A program made the translations under genes and the position numbers. Shown piece after piece: positions 50,650 to 59,604 of a DNA stretch of 64,000 nt. Source of the stretch: Streptomyces malaysiensis subsp. samsunensis (GTDB lineage Bacteria; Actinomycetota; Actinomycetes; Streptomycetales; Streptomycetaceae); NCBI RefSeq assembly GCF_024519315.1, contig NZ_JANIIC010000008.1, positions 124,001-188,000 of the forward strand, given 5' to 3'. The notes under the pieces were generated by a model that worked only from the letters and a program-made list of their open reading frames with translations, was not told where the DNA came from and ran no database searches. How positions within the stretch are numbered: position 1 is the stretch's first letter; each line of letters starts with the position of its first letter.

Positions 50650-53600
50650 TTACGGCAGCCGTTCCGCCAGGATCTCTGCCAGGTGGCGTCCCTTCAGGCC
50701 CGCCAGTTGGTTCAGCTGGGTGCGGCAGGAGTAGCCGTCCGCCAGGACCTCCGTGCCGGGTTCCGCTGTCCTTACGGATGGCAGCAGTTGCTCCTCGGCG
50801 CAGGCCACCGAGACCTCGTAGTGCCCGTCTTCGAAGCCGAAGTTGCCTGCCAGACCGCAGCAGCCGCCGCTCAACGCGCCCGTAAGGCCCGCACGTTCGC
50901 GTAGGCGGCGCTCGGCGGCGTCGCCGAGGACGGCGTGCTGGTGGCAGTGGGTCTGGCCGACCACGGGACGGTCCACCCTCGGCGGCTGCCAATCGGGGGC
51001 GTACCGCTCCAGCGCCTGGGCGAACGTCGACACGGACTCGGCCAGCCGCGCGGCGCGCGGGTCGCCGCCGAGGAGTTCGGGGAGGTCGGTGCGGAGGGCG
51101 GCGGTGCAACTGGGTTCGAGGCCGACGACGGGTAGCCCGGCGTCCAGAGCCGGGGCCATGACGTCCAGGGTGCGCCGCATGACCGCGCGGGCGCGGTCGA
51201 GTTGTCCGGTGGAGACCCAGGTCAGGCCGCAGCAGACCGGTTTGGGCGGGACGACCACCCGTAGCCCGGCCGCCTCCAGTACGGCGACCGCCGACCGGCC
51301 GGCGGACGGGGAGAGGTGATTGGTGAAGGTGTCCGGCCACAGGACGACGGTCCGCCCGTGCCCGGCCGCCTGGTCCGGGGCCGCGGGCCCTGCCGGTCCC
51401 TCCGTGACACGGCCCGCCCCCTGGTCCGGGTACGCGGGTCCTGCCGGTCCCTCCGTGACACGGCCCGCGCCCCGGCCCAGGGCCGCCGCCCCCGCTGTCT
51501 GGTCCGCGGCCGCCCGTCCCGCCGGGGCCGCCCGTTCCGCCGTAGCGCCCCCGGCCCCGCCCAGGAGTCCGCCGGGCCGCCGCCACCCCGATCCAGCCCC
51601 GGATCCAGCCCCGGTTCCGGCCCCGGGCCTCGCCCCGGGCCTCGCCCCGGGCTCGGCGCTCCGCGCCGCCGCCGCGCGGGTTCGCTCTCGCCACCACCGG
51701 GTGAAGGGCTCGCGGGCCAGTTCCGGGATGTCTCGTTCGGGGGCGATGCCGCCCATGCGCTTGGCCAGGGTGGCGAGCGGGCTCACCCCGGCCAGTGCGT
51801 TGAGCACGGGGGCCGACCGCAGGGCGGCGGCGGCGCGCAGCCAGACCGGCAGCCAGCCCATCGAGTAGTGCGCGGCGGGGCGCACCCGGCCCTCGTAGTG
51901 GTGGTGCAGGAACTCCGCCTTGTAGGTGGCCATGTCGACCTCCACCGGGCAGTCGCTGCGGCAGCCCTTGCAGGACAGGCACAGGTCGAGCGCGTCCCGT
52001 ACCTCTTCCGAGCGCCAGCCGTCCTGGACGACCTCGCCCGCGAGCATCTCGTGCAGCAGCCGGGCGCGGCCGCGCGTGGAGTGCTTCTCCTCGCCGGTGG
52101 CACGGTACGACGGGCACATCACGCCGTCGCCTGACACCGACTCGTTACGGCACTTGGCGACGCCCACACAGCGCCGGACGGCCGCCGAGAAGTCGCCCTT
52201 GTCGTGCGGATAGCCGAATTCCACGTCGACCGGGCGCCTGGGCAGCGGATCGAAGCGCAGGTTCTGGTCCAGGCGCTGCGGGCGGGCCAGGACGCCGGGG
52301 TTGAGGCCGCCCTCCGGGTCCCACAGGTCCTTGAAGCGGGAGAAGAGGCCGACCATCTCCTGCCCGTACATCCGCGGCAGCAGCTCGGCGCGGCCCAGCC
52401 CGTCGCCGTGTTCGCCGGAGAGCGAGCCGCCGTGGGCGACGACGAGGTCGGCGAGGTCGGAGGAGAAGGCGCGGAAGATCCGGATCCCGGGCTCGGTCAG
52501 CAGGTCGAAGTCGATGCGGACGTGGATGCAGCCGTCCCCGAAGTGCCCGTACGGCGTGCCGCGCAGCCCGTGCTGGGCCATCAGGGCGCGGAAGTCGCGC
52601 AGATACGCGCCGAGCCGGGGCGGCGGCACCGCGCAGTCCTCCCAGCCGGGCCATGCCTCGCCGCTGTCCTCCCTGCCCGGAATACGCAGTCGGGTGGCGG
52701 TCCCGGAGGCGTCCTCGCGCACCCGCCACAGGGCGCGCTGCCCGGCCGGGTCGGCGACGACGGTGTGGCCCATGGTGGCCTCGGCAGCGGCGCGGGCCAC
52801 CTCCTGGGCGCGGGAGAGCGCCTCCTCGCGGGTGGCGCCGCCGACCTCCACGAACAGCCAGGCGCCGCCCTTGGGCAGCCCGGTCGTCCCGGCGACCAGA
52901 TCGGCGGCCATGCCCTCGACGGTCAGCGGACCGTACGGCAGCAGGGTGTGCGCGGCCTCGGCGGCCGCGCTCTCGTCGGGGTAGCCGAGCACGGCGAGGG
53001 CGCGGGCGCCGGGCGCCTCCACCAGCCTTACGGTCGCCTCGGTCACCACGCCGAGGGTGCCCTCGCTGCCGGTGAGGGCGCGGGCCAGGTCGGCATTCTT
53101 CTCGGGCAGCAGCTCGTCCAGGGCGTAGCCGGAGATCCGGCGGGGCAGCTCGGGGAAGCCGGTGCGCAGCAGGGCCAGATGCTGGCCGGCCAGGGACCGT
53201 ATGCCGTCACGGAGCCGGGCGGGCAGGTCATGAAGGCCCTGGGCGGCGCGCACCCGCTCCCCGCCGTAGGTGAGGACGTCCAGCTCGTGGACGTTGTCGG
53301 CGGTGGTGCCCCAGGCCACGGAGTGGGAGCCGCAGGAGTTGTTGCCGATCATGCCGCCGAGGGTGCAGCGGCTGTGGGTGGACGGGTCGGGGCCGAAGGT
53401 CAGCCCATGGGCGCCGGCCGCCTTACGGAGGTCATCGAGGATCACGCCCGGCTGGACGACGGCGGTCCGCCCCTCGGGGTCGAGCGAGCGGACGCTCCGC
53501 ATATGGCGGGTGAAGTCGAGGACGACGCCGAGCCCGGTGGCCTGACCGGCGATGGAGGTCCCGGCGCCGCGGGCGACCACCGGCACCCCGCGCTGCCGGC

Positions 53601-53781
53601 ACACGGCCAGCACCGCCGCCACATCGTCGGCGTCGCGGGGCGCGACCACCCCGGCGGGCACCCGCCGGTAGTTCGACGCGTCCATGGTCATCAGCGCCCG
53701 GCTCGCCGTATCGAAGGACACGTCCCCGCCGACGGCCCGTCGCAGCGCCTGCTCCAGCTCGTCTGCCTGGTGATCAGCCAT
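50650..53781 (-). CDS. FAD/Fe-S D-lactate (2-hydroxyacid) dehydrogenase-like protein
   Basis: The ATG at 53781 gives 1043 residues. An N-terminal FAD-binding type 4 domain (about 40-190) has RGAGTSIAGQATG and GNNSCGSHSVAWG. A FAD-oxidase C domain follows (about 230-480), with GHFGDGCIHVRIDF and GGSLSGEHGDGLGR. Next come Fe-S regions with CVGVAKCRN...MCPSYRAT and the ferredoxin-like CLSCKGCRSDCPVEVD, then Gly/Ala-rich low complexity with a 17-residue repeat (RVTEGPAGPA type), and a C-terminal CCG domain (PVCCGLTW, SGGCCGLAGNFGFE). Such one-chain GlpC/GlcF fusions oxidise D-lactate or glycolate into the respiratory chain. It is monocistronic. Confidence 0.9.
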   Translation of the reverse strand: MADHQADELEQALRRAVGGDVSFDTASRALMTMDASNYRRVPAGVVAPRDADDVAAVLAVCRQRGVPVVARGAGTSIAGQATGLGVVLDFTRHMRSVRSLDPEGRTAVVQPGVILDDLRKAAGAHGLTFGPDPSTHSRCTLGGMIGNNSCGSHSVAWGTTADNVHELDVLTYGGERVRAAQGLHDLPARLRDGIRSLAGQHLALLRTGFPELPRRISGYALDELLPEKNADLARALTGSEGTLGVVTEATVRLVEAPGARALAVLGYPDESAAAEAAHTLLPYGPLTVEGMAADLVAGTTGLPKGGAWLFVEVGGATREEALSRAQEVARAAAEATMGHTVVADPAGQRALWRVREDASGTATRLRIPGREDSGEAWPGWEDCAVPPPRLGAYLRDFRALMAQHGLRGTPYGHFGDGCIHVRIDFDLLTEPGIRIFRAFSSDLADLVVAHGGSLSGEHGDGLGRAELLPRMYGQEMVGLFSRFKDLWDPEGGLNPGVLARPQRLDQNLRFDPLPRRPVDVEFGYPHDKGDFSAAVRRCVGVAKCRNESVSGDGVMCPSYRATGEEKHSTRGRARLLHEMLAGEVVQDGWRSEEVRDALDLCLSCKGCRSDCPVEVDMATYKAEFLHHHYEGRVRPAAHYSMGWLPVWLRAAAALRSAPVLNALAGVSPLATLAKRMGGIAPERDIPELAREPFTRWWRERTRAAAARSAEPGARPGARPGAGTGAGSGAGSGWRRPGGLLGGAGGATAERAAPAGRAAADQTAGAAALGRGAGRVTEGPAGPAYPDQGAGRVTEGPAGPAAPDQAAGHGRTVVLWPDTFTNHLSPSAGRSAVAVLEAAGLRVVVPPKPVCCGLTWVSTGQLDRARAVMRRTLDVMAPALDAGLPVVGLEPSCTAALRTDLPELLGGDPRAARLAESVSTFAQALERYAPDWQPPRVDRPVVGQTHCHQHAVLGDAAERRLRERAGLTGALSGGCCGLAGNFGFEDGHYEVSVACAEEQLLPSVRTAEPGTEVLADGYSCRTQLNQLAGLKGRHLAEILAERLP
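51370..51471. repeat. 51-bp in-frame direct repeat in the FAD/Fe-S gene
   Basis: A 51-bp unit (starting CTGGTCCGGG) at 51370 and again at 51421 encodes a 17-residue repeat of the form GRVTEGPAGPA(Y/A)PDQ(G/A)A. It lies in the low-complexity linker of the dehydrogenase. Confidence 0.9.
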
Positions 53782-53813
53782 GCCTCCATGGTCCACGGCG
53801 AGCGGGCAGTTGA

Positions 53814-55136
<1,323 letters not shown>

Positions 55137-55152
55137 GGCGTTCCCGAGCCCG

Positions 55153-55197
55153 TGTGAAGGGGCCCGCGGCCGACCACCGGCCGCGGGCCCCTTCACA
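55153..55197. terminator. Perfect 20-bp bidirectional terminator
   Basis: TGTGAAGGGGCCCGCGGCCG (55153-55172) and its exact complement (55178-55197) flank a 5-nt loop, ending the convergent serC and secreted propeller-like genes. Confidence 0.85.
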
Positions 55198-55214
55198 TAC
55201 GCCGGAGATCGGGA

Positions 55215-56219
55215 TCAGCTCCGGCGGAAGAGCCTGCGCAGGCCGAGGAAGACGATCAGCGCACCGGCGAAGGTGAGCCCGACCTTGACCAGATTGCCGT
55301 TCTTCTCGTCGTGGGTGAACTTGCCGTCGACCCGATCGGAGTACTCCCCGTTCTTCTTCTGCTCCTTCGCCGTGGCGTCCGGCAGGAGCTCCCCGCCGAG
55401 GTCCACCGGCGTCACCTTGGAGCCCGCGCCCTCGGTGCCGTACATGAGGGTGCCGCCGTCGGGGGTGAACGTGACCGACTCGCCCTGCCGCTGGAGCGGC
55501 AGCCCCGGGTCCTGGTCGAGCCGCGTCGGCTTTCCGTCCCGCCAGCGGTACTCGGCGGCCGAGAAATAGCCGCGGAGCACCAGCCGGGTGCCGTCCGGCG
55601 AGAACGCCCCGTCCGTGACCTCCAGGTCGAGGTCGGAGACCCGCCGAAAGACATTCACCCCCGAGGGGCTCAGCTTTTCCGGTCCGGCGTACAGCCCGCC
55701 GTCCTCGTCGCTCTTGCTGGCGATATAGACGCGGCCCGTCCCGGGGTGGACCATCAGCGCCTCGGCGTTGCGCGGCCCGCCCTGGTACTGCACGGTGAAC
55801 TGGGTCGCGGTGACGGTGGTGTCCGCCAGCCGCTTCGGCTCGGGGAAGCGGTAGATCCACACATGGGACCACTGACCGCCCAGGTTGTCGCCGATGTCGC
55901 CGACGTAGATATTCCCGTCCCGCCCTATCGAGATCGCTTCCACATCGCGGGGATCCCCTATGCCGCGCAGGGTGACCCGTGCGACCGTCTTCCCGGTCCT
56001 GCCGTCGACGGCGTAGACGTACGGCCCGTCCGAGCTGTCGTTGTGCGTCCAGTAGACGCCGGGGTGGACTCGGCTCGCGGCGAGGCCGCTGGACTCGGTG
56101 ATCCGTGGATCCTCGATCGTGAAGGGGGACGGCGACGACGAGTCACCGGCGGCGGCCGGGGCGGCTGCGGTCATGGCCAGCAGCGCGGCGGCACCGAGTA
56201 CGAACGGAAGCGGACGCAT
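55215..56219 (-). CDS. Secreted, membrane-anchored beta-propeller-like protein
   Basis: The ATG at 56219 opens a signal peptide (MRPLPFVLGAAALLAMTAAA, cleavage after ~25), giving 334 residues; longer frames run through repeats. The mature region contains WD/YncE-like blades (SSGLAASRVHPGVYWTHNDS; EAISIGRDGNIYVGDIGDN; EALMVHPGTGRVYIASKS; DGAFSPDGTRLVLRGY; TFTPDGGTLMYGTEG). A C-terminal membrane segment (about 308-325) ends in RRLFRRS. It should sit on the outer face of the membrane. No enzymatic motif is seen; propellers of this type bind ligands or proteins. It ends at the shared serC terminator. Confidence 0.85.
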   Translation of the reverse strand: MRPLPFVLGAAALLAMTAAAPAAAGDSSSPSPFTIEDPRITESSGLAASRVHPGVYWTHNDSSDGPYVYAVDGRTGKTVARVTLRGIGDPRDVEAISIGRDGNIYVGDIGDNLGGQWSHVWIYRFPEPKRLADTTVTATQFTVQYQGGPRNAEALMVHPGTGRVYIASKSDEDGGLYAGPEKLSPSGVNVFRRVSDLDLEVTDGAFSPDGTRLVLRGYFSAAEYRWRDGKPTRLDQDPGLPLQRQGESVTFTPDGGTLMYGTEGAGSKVTPVDLGGELLPDATAKEQKKNGEYSDRVDGKFTHDEKNGNLVKVGLTFAGALIVFLGLRRLFRRS

Positions 56220-56560
56220 GGGCCCAAGCCTGCCATCCCGCCGGAGGCGTACCGCGCCGGAACCACGCCGAGGGGCTCCCACCGGCCTCGCACGGCCTCT
56301 GCCCGGCCTGGTCGCCGCCTCCGCACGTCCTCCGGCGCGGACGACCCGCCGTACGGGCACAGCCGCCGTCCGGGCACGGCCACCATTCGGGAACGGCCAC
56401 CGTACGGGCACGACCCGCTGTCCGGGCACGGCCTCCGTCCGGGCGAAACCCTCCGTCGGGTACGCCTCCGTCCGGGTACGCCTCCGACCGGGTACGCCTC
56501 CGTCCGGGCGAGACTTCCACCCGCCCATGAACCTCCGCCTCCACCCATGAACCCCACCCG
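56220..56560. repeat. 15/16-bp imperfect repeats upstream of the propeller-like gene
   Basis: From about 56335 to 56520 units such as (G)GGTACGCCTCCGTCC and CGTCCGGGCACGGCC recur imperfectly. Several are near-identical (56460-56515). They occupy the upstream region of the minus-strand gene, so they may affect its promoter or leader. Confidence 0.8.
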
Positions 56561-56599
56561 GGCATGACTTCCGCGATCACGGGCAGATAACGTCTGTCA

Positions 56600-56667
56600 A
56601 TTATTTGTGCGGACGGAGACCCCGAAATAACCCCGAGATTATTTGACCTCATCCGGGGATTATTTCG
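56600..56667. promoter_or_regulatory. AT-rich control region with ATTATTT repeats and hairpin
   Basis: ATTATTT occurs three times (56600, 56638, 56659). CGAAATAACCCCG (56623-56635) is nearly complementary to CGGGGATTATTTCG (56654-56667), so a 13-bp stem with one bulge can form. The AT content is far above the surroundings. It lies about 80 bp upstream of the membrane-protein gene at 56748. Confidence 0.6.
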
Positions 56668-56747
56668 GCGAGAAATTTATCGGTCATTGGCGGCATAGCG
56701 GGCGGCGGCATTGCAATGCAGAAAGGCCCCGCTTACGGTCTGAGCCC

Positions 56748-57257
56748 ATGAGCGAATACAGCCAGTCCTCTTATGCGCAAACCGCACCGGCCGCGCCGTC
56801 CAAGAAGATCGCGATCTTCGCGATCGTCGGCTCGGTCATAGCGCTGGTCGGCTCCATGGTGAACTGGGTGATCTCCGACGCCGAGGGCGCCACCGGCGGC
56901 ATCAAGGGCACCGACGGCGACGGCATCATCACGCTGATCATCGCCCTGGTCGCGGCGATCTTGTTCATCGCCGCCATGGTCACCAAGAAGGCGGCGCTCT
57001 ACCTGGTCGGCGGCGTTCTGGGGCTGGTCATGGCCATCGTCGCGGTCATCAACATGGCGGACCCCGAGCGGCTGGTCGTCCAGAAGCTGAAGGACGACGA
57101 GGGAGTGTCGCAGGAGGTCGCGGAGAAGGCGGCGGAGCAGGCCGCCAAGCTGTACGAAATGACCGCGGGACCGGGGCTCTACATGGTCCTGATCGGCGCG
57201 GTGGTGGCCCTGGCCCTCGGTGTTCTCGGCTTTATGAAGGCCCGCGCCGCCCGCTGA
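56748..57257 (+). CDS. Small four-segment membrane protein of unknown function
   Basis: The ATG at 56748 gives 169 residues; upstream in-frame starts run through the AT-rich regulatory region. After a short Ser/Ala-rich tail, segments are visible at about 20-40 (KIAIFAIVGSVIALVGSMVN), 60-80, 85-105 and 145-165. A charged stretch (VVQKLKDDEGVSQEVAEKAAEQ, about 108-129) lies between the third and fourth. No known family is recognised. Its unusual AT-rich leader suggests specific regulation. It ends before a terminator with a T-run. Confidence 0.82.
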   Translation: MSEYSQSSYAQTAPAAPSKKIAIFAIVGSVIALVGSMVNWVISDAEGATGGIKGTDGDGIITLIIALVAAILFIAAMVTKKAALYLVGGVLGLVMAIVAVINMADPERLVVQKLKDDEGVSQEVAEKAAEQAAKLYEMTAGPGLYMVLIGAVVALALGVLGFMKARAAR

Positions 57258-57347
57258 TCCGGAAAGGGTGGTCGTATTCGGCTGCCATATTCGTTGATCG
57301 CTTTCGGTCGGCACATTCGACCGGAGCCCAGAAAAACCCCAAAGACG

Positions 57348-57383
57348 CCCGCTTTTTGACCGCACGGGGGGCCAAAAAGCGGG
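57348..57383. terminator. Terminator CCCGCTTTTTG hairpin
   Basis: CCCGCTTTTTG (57348-57358) and CAAAAAGCGGG (57373-57383) form an 11-bp stem followed by CCTTCGGGTTTTCC. It ends the membrane-protein transcript before the aldo/keto reductase gene. Confidence 0.85.
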
Positions 57384-57481
57384 CCTTCGGGTTTTCCACG
57401 GTGAATTCCAGGACCGGCCGCCGCCGACGCCCCGGCCCAGCCCCCTTGATTAGAGCGCACTCCAACGGCTTGGCTGATCCC

Positions 57482-58477
57482 ATGGAGTACACGCAGCTCG
57501 GACGCACAGGTCTCAAGGTCAGCCGAATCGTCCTCGGCACCATGAACTTCGGTCCGCAGACGGAGGAGGCCGACAGCCACTCGATCATGGATGCCGCGCT
57601 CGACGCGGGCATCAACTTCTTCGACACCGCCAATGTGTACGGCTGGGGCGAGAACAAGGGCCGCACCGAGGAAATCATCGGCAGCTGGTTCGCCAAGGGC
57701 GGCGGGCGGCGCGAGAAGACCGTCCTCGCGACCAAGGTGTACGCGAACATGGCCGCCGAGGGCGAGCCGTGGCCCAACACCGACAAGCTCTCGGCCGTCA
57801 ACATCCGCCGGGCGGTGGACGCCAGCCTCAAGCGGCTCGGCACGGACCACATCGACCTCTACCAGTTCCACCACGTGGACCGCTCCACCCCGTGGGACGA
57901 GATCTGGCAGGCCATCGACGTCCTCGTCCAGCAGGGCAAGATCATCTACGCGGGCTCCTCCAACCACGCCGGCTGGCATATCGCCCAGGCCAATGAGGTC
58001 GCGGCCCGCCGCGGCTCGTACGGGCTGGTCAGCGAGCAGTGCCTGTACAACCTGGCCGAGCGCCGCGCCGAGATGGAAGTCATCCCGGCCGCACAGGGCT
58101 ACGGCGTGGGCATCATCCCCTGGTCGCCGCTGCACGGCGGACTGCTCGGCGGCGCGCTCCGCAAGGAGCGCGAGGGCGGCGGATCGCGCAGCACATCGGG
58201 GCGCAGCGCCGACGCGCTGAAGAACCCGGCGGTGCGCGATCAGGTCCAGCGGTACGAGGACGCGCTGGCCAAGCACGACGTCGATCCCGGCGAGGCGGCC
58301 CTGGCCTGGCTGCTCACCCGGCCCGGGGTGACCGGTCCGATCGTGGGCCCGCGCACGGCCGAGCAGCTGGCGTCGGCGGTGCGCGCCGCGGAGCTGACGC
58401 TGAGCGAGGAGCTGCTGGCGGAGCTGGACGAGATCTTCCCGGGTCCGGGGCCGTCCCCGGAGGCGTTCGCCTGGTAG
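57482..58477 (+). CDS. Aldo/keto reductase
   Basis: The ATG at 57482 gives 331 residues; a longer in-frame start at 57356 would run through the terminator. The catalytic tetrad is Asp48 (INFFDTANVYG), Tyr53, Lys85 (VLATKVY) and His131 (YQFHHVD). The NADPH-binding end is LLTRPGVTGPIVGPRTAEQL. It resembles the YhdN/GSP69-like AKR group that reduces aldehydes or ketones. The gene is monocistronic, with a strong terminator downstream; the physiological substrate is unknown. Confidence 0.93.
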   Translation: MEYTQLGRTGLKVSRIVLGTMNFGPQTEEADSHSIMDAALDAGINFFDTANVYGWGENKGRTEEIIGSWFAKGGGRREKTVLATKVYANMAAEGEPWPNTDKLSAVNIRRAVDASLKRLGTDHIDLYQFHHVDRSTPWDEIWQAIDVLVQQGKIIYAGSSNHAGWHIAQANEVAARRGSYGLVSEQCLYNLAERRAEMEVIPAAQGYGVGIIPWSPLHGGLLGGALRKEREGGGSRSTSGRSADALKNPAVRDQVQRYEDALAKHDVDPGEAALAWLLTRPGVTGPIVGPRTAEQLASAVRAAELTLSEELLAELDEIFPGPGPSPEAFAW

Positions 58478-58563
58478 CCATGGGGCGACAGCCATCGAGG
58501 CGGTGGCCGGTGGCAGCCTGACAGCCGTCCGAGGCGGTAGCCGCTGGCGGCGACCAGCGAAGA

Positions 58564-58600
58564 GGGAGGCGTGGGCCGTGCGCGGCCCACGCCCCCTCCC
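58564..58600. terminator. Bidirectional hairpin after the aldo/keto reductase
   Basis: GGCGTGGGCCG (58568-58578) and CGGCCCACGCC (58583-58593) with a TGCG loop; outer GGGA/TCCC pairs extend the stem with a bulge. It lies between the aldo/keto reductase and the convergent 29-residue protein gene. Confidence 0.75.
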
Positions 58601-58603
58601 GTT

Positions 58604-58693
58604 TCAGCCTCCTATGGCGGCCGCCGCGGCGACGACGACGAGAATCAGCACCAGCGCGCCGCTCATGATCATGTTTCTGGTCTTGGGGTCCAC
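58604..58693 (-). CDS. Candidate 29-residue membrane protein
   Basis: The GTG at 58693 opens MDPKTRNMIMSGALVL, then an unbroken hydrophobic stretch of Leu, Ile, Val and Ala to the C-terminal GG (about residues 11-28). That is one short membrane segment with a charged head, typical of bacterial small membrane proteins. The stop (58604) lies at the foot of the terminator hairpin. Only a weak ribosome site is visible. It ends 22 bp before the thpR stop on the same strand, so the two may be in one transcript. Function unknown. Confidence 0.55.
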   Translation of the reverse strand: MDPKTRNMIMSGALVLILVVVAAAAAIGG

Positions 58694-58715
58694 GAGTCGA
58701 GATTAGCCGGACGGC

Positions 58716-59300
58716 TCAGTGGCCCAGCGGCCAGGCCGCGATCGCCTCGTAACGCGGCTGCCGCCCGGGGACGCCCGGGTCCGGCGGATGGCTGCGCACC
58801 AGGCTGAGCTCGCCCACGGTCCACTCCTGGCTCGCGAAGTCGGCGAGCCCGTCGACGTACGGCGCGAGGCCGGTGGTGGGGCGGTGATGCGCCGAACGGG
58901 TACGGGCACGGGCGATGGTCAGATGCGGATGGTACGGACGGTGCCGGTCCATCGGGACCCCGGCCCGCCGTCCCCCCGCCTCGGCGGAGTCGGCCAGCCG
59001 CCGCATGGCCTCGCTGTCGCCGTCGACGCCCACCCACACCACCCGGTCGTCGAACCGGCCGCCGCCCGCGAGCCGCAACTCATGGGGGTGGTGCCGATGG
59101 GCGGCGCGGGCCAGCCGGGTGTGCAGTTCGGGCAGCACCTCCTCGGCCACCTCCCCGTAGAAGGCGAGCGTGAAGTGCCAGCCCTCCCGCTCGGTCCAGC
59201 GCAGCCCGTCCGCCCCCGGCAGCGCCCGGAGCGCCTCGACCCGCGCGGCCAGCTCGGCGACGGCCACGTCCGGCGGCAACACGGCGGCGAAGAGTCTCAT
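58716..59300 (-). CDS. thpR: RNA 2',3'-cyclic phosphodiesterase (2'-5' RNA ligase family)
   Basis: The ATG at 59300 gives 194 residues; a longer frame into upstream repeats is unlikely. The two HxT motifs of the 2H family are HFT (His42, Thr44) in HFTLAFYG and HLT (His126, Thr128) in HPHLTIA. ThpR opens cyclic 2',3'-phosphates of RNA and in vitro ligates tRNA halves 2'-5'. Upstream lie interspersed repeats; downstream is the 29-residue membrane protein. Confidence 0.93.
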   Translation of the reverse strand: MRLFAAVLPPDVAVAELAARVEALRALPGADGLRWTEREGWHFTLAFYGEVAEEVLPELHTRLARAAHRHHPHELRLAGGGRFDDRVVWVGVDGDSEAMRRLADSAEAGGRRAGVPMDRHRPYHPHLTIARARTRSAHHRPTTGLAPYVDGLADFASQEWTVGELSLVRSHPPDPGVPGRQPRYEAIAAWPLGH

Positions 59301-59364
59301 CCGCCCAGTCTCGCGCACGGAGGTTCGGGAACTCAGCCGCTCGAGGGTTCGACCTCCGGGGTTG

Positions 59365-59604
59365 GGGAACCCAGCCCCACCGGCGTTCACCTCAACCCCT
59401 CCGTCGCTCAACCCAGCCCTTCCGGCGTGCAACCCAGCCCCTCCGGCGTTTGAGGAGCGGGGTCCGGGGCGGAGCCCCGGCGGGGGGCCGGGCCGAGGGG
59501 CGGAGCCCCGGCGGGGCCGAGGGGGACGTAGCCCCAGCGGGGTCCGGGGCGCAGCCCCAGCCGGGCCGAAGGGGCGCAGCCCCAGCGGGGGGCCGAAGGG
59601 GCGT
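59365..59604. repeat. Interspersed Streptomyces repeats: AACCCAGCCCCTCCGGCGT and GGGGCGGAGCCCC units
   Basis: Two or three copies of (C)AACCCAGCCC(C/T)TCCGGCG(T) precede at least four copies of a unit containing GGGGC(G/A)(G/C)AGCCCC (C/A) (about 59455-59600), of the type GAGGGGCGGAGCCCC. I recognise this from memory as a common Streptomyces intergenic sequence. It lies between the convergent-side ends of thpR and the MFS gene and may serve as a terminator. Confidence 0.65.

Noticed and set aside
50650..53781. A frameshift or gene fusion error in the FAD/Fe-S dehydrogenase
   Set aside because: Domains follow the known one-chain order; the low-complexity linker and 51-bp repeat explain its length without a frameshift.
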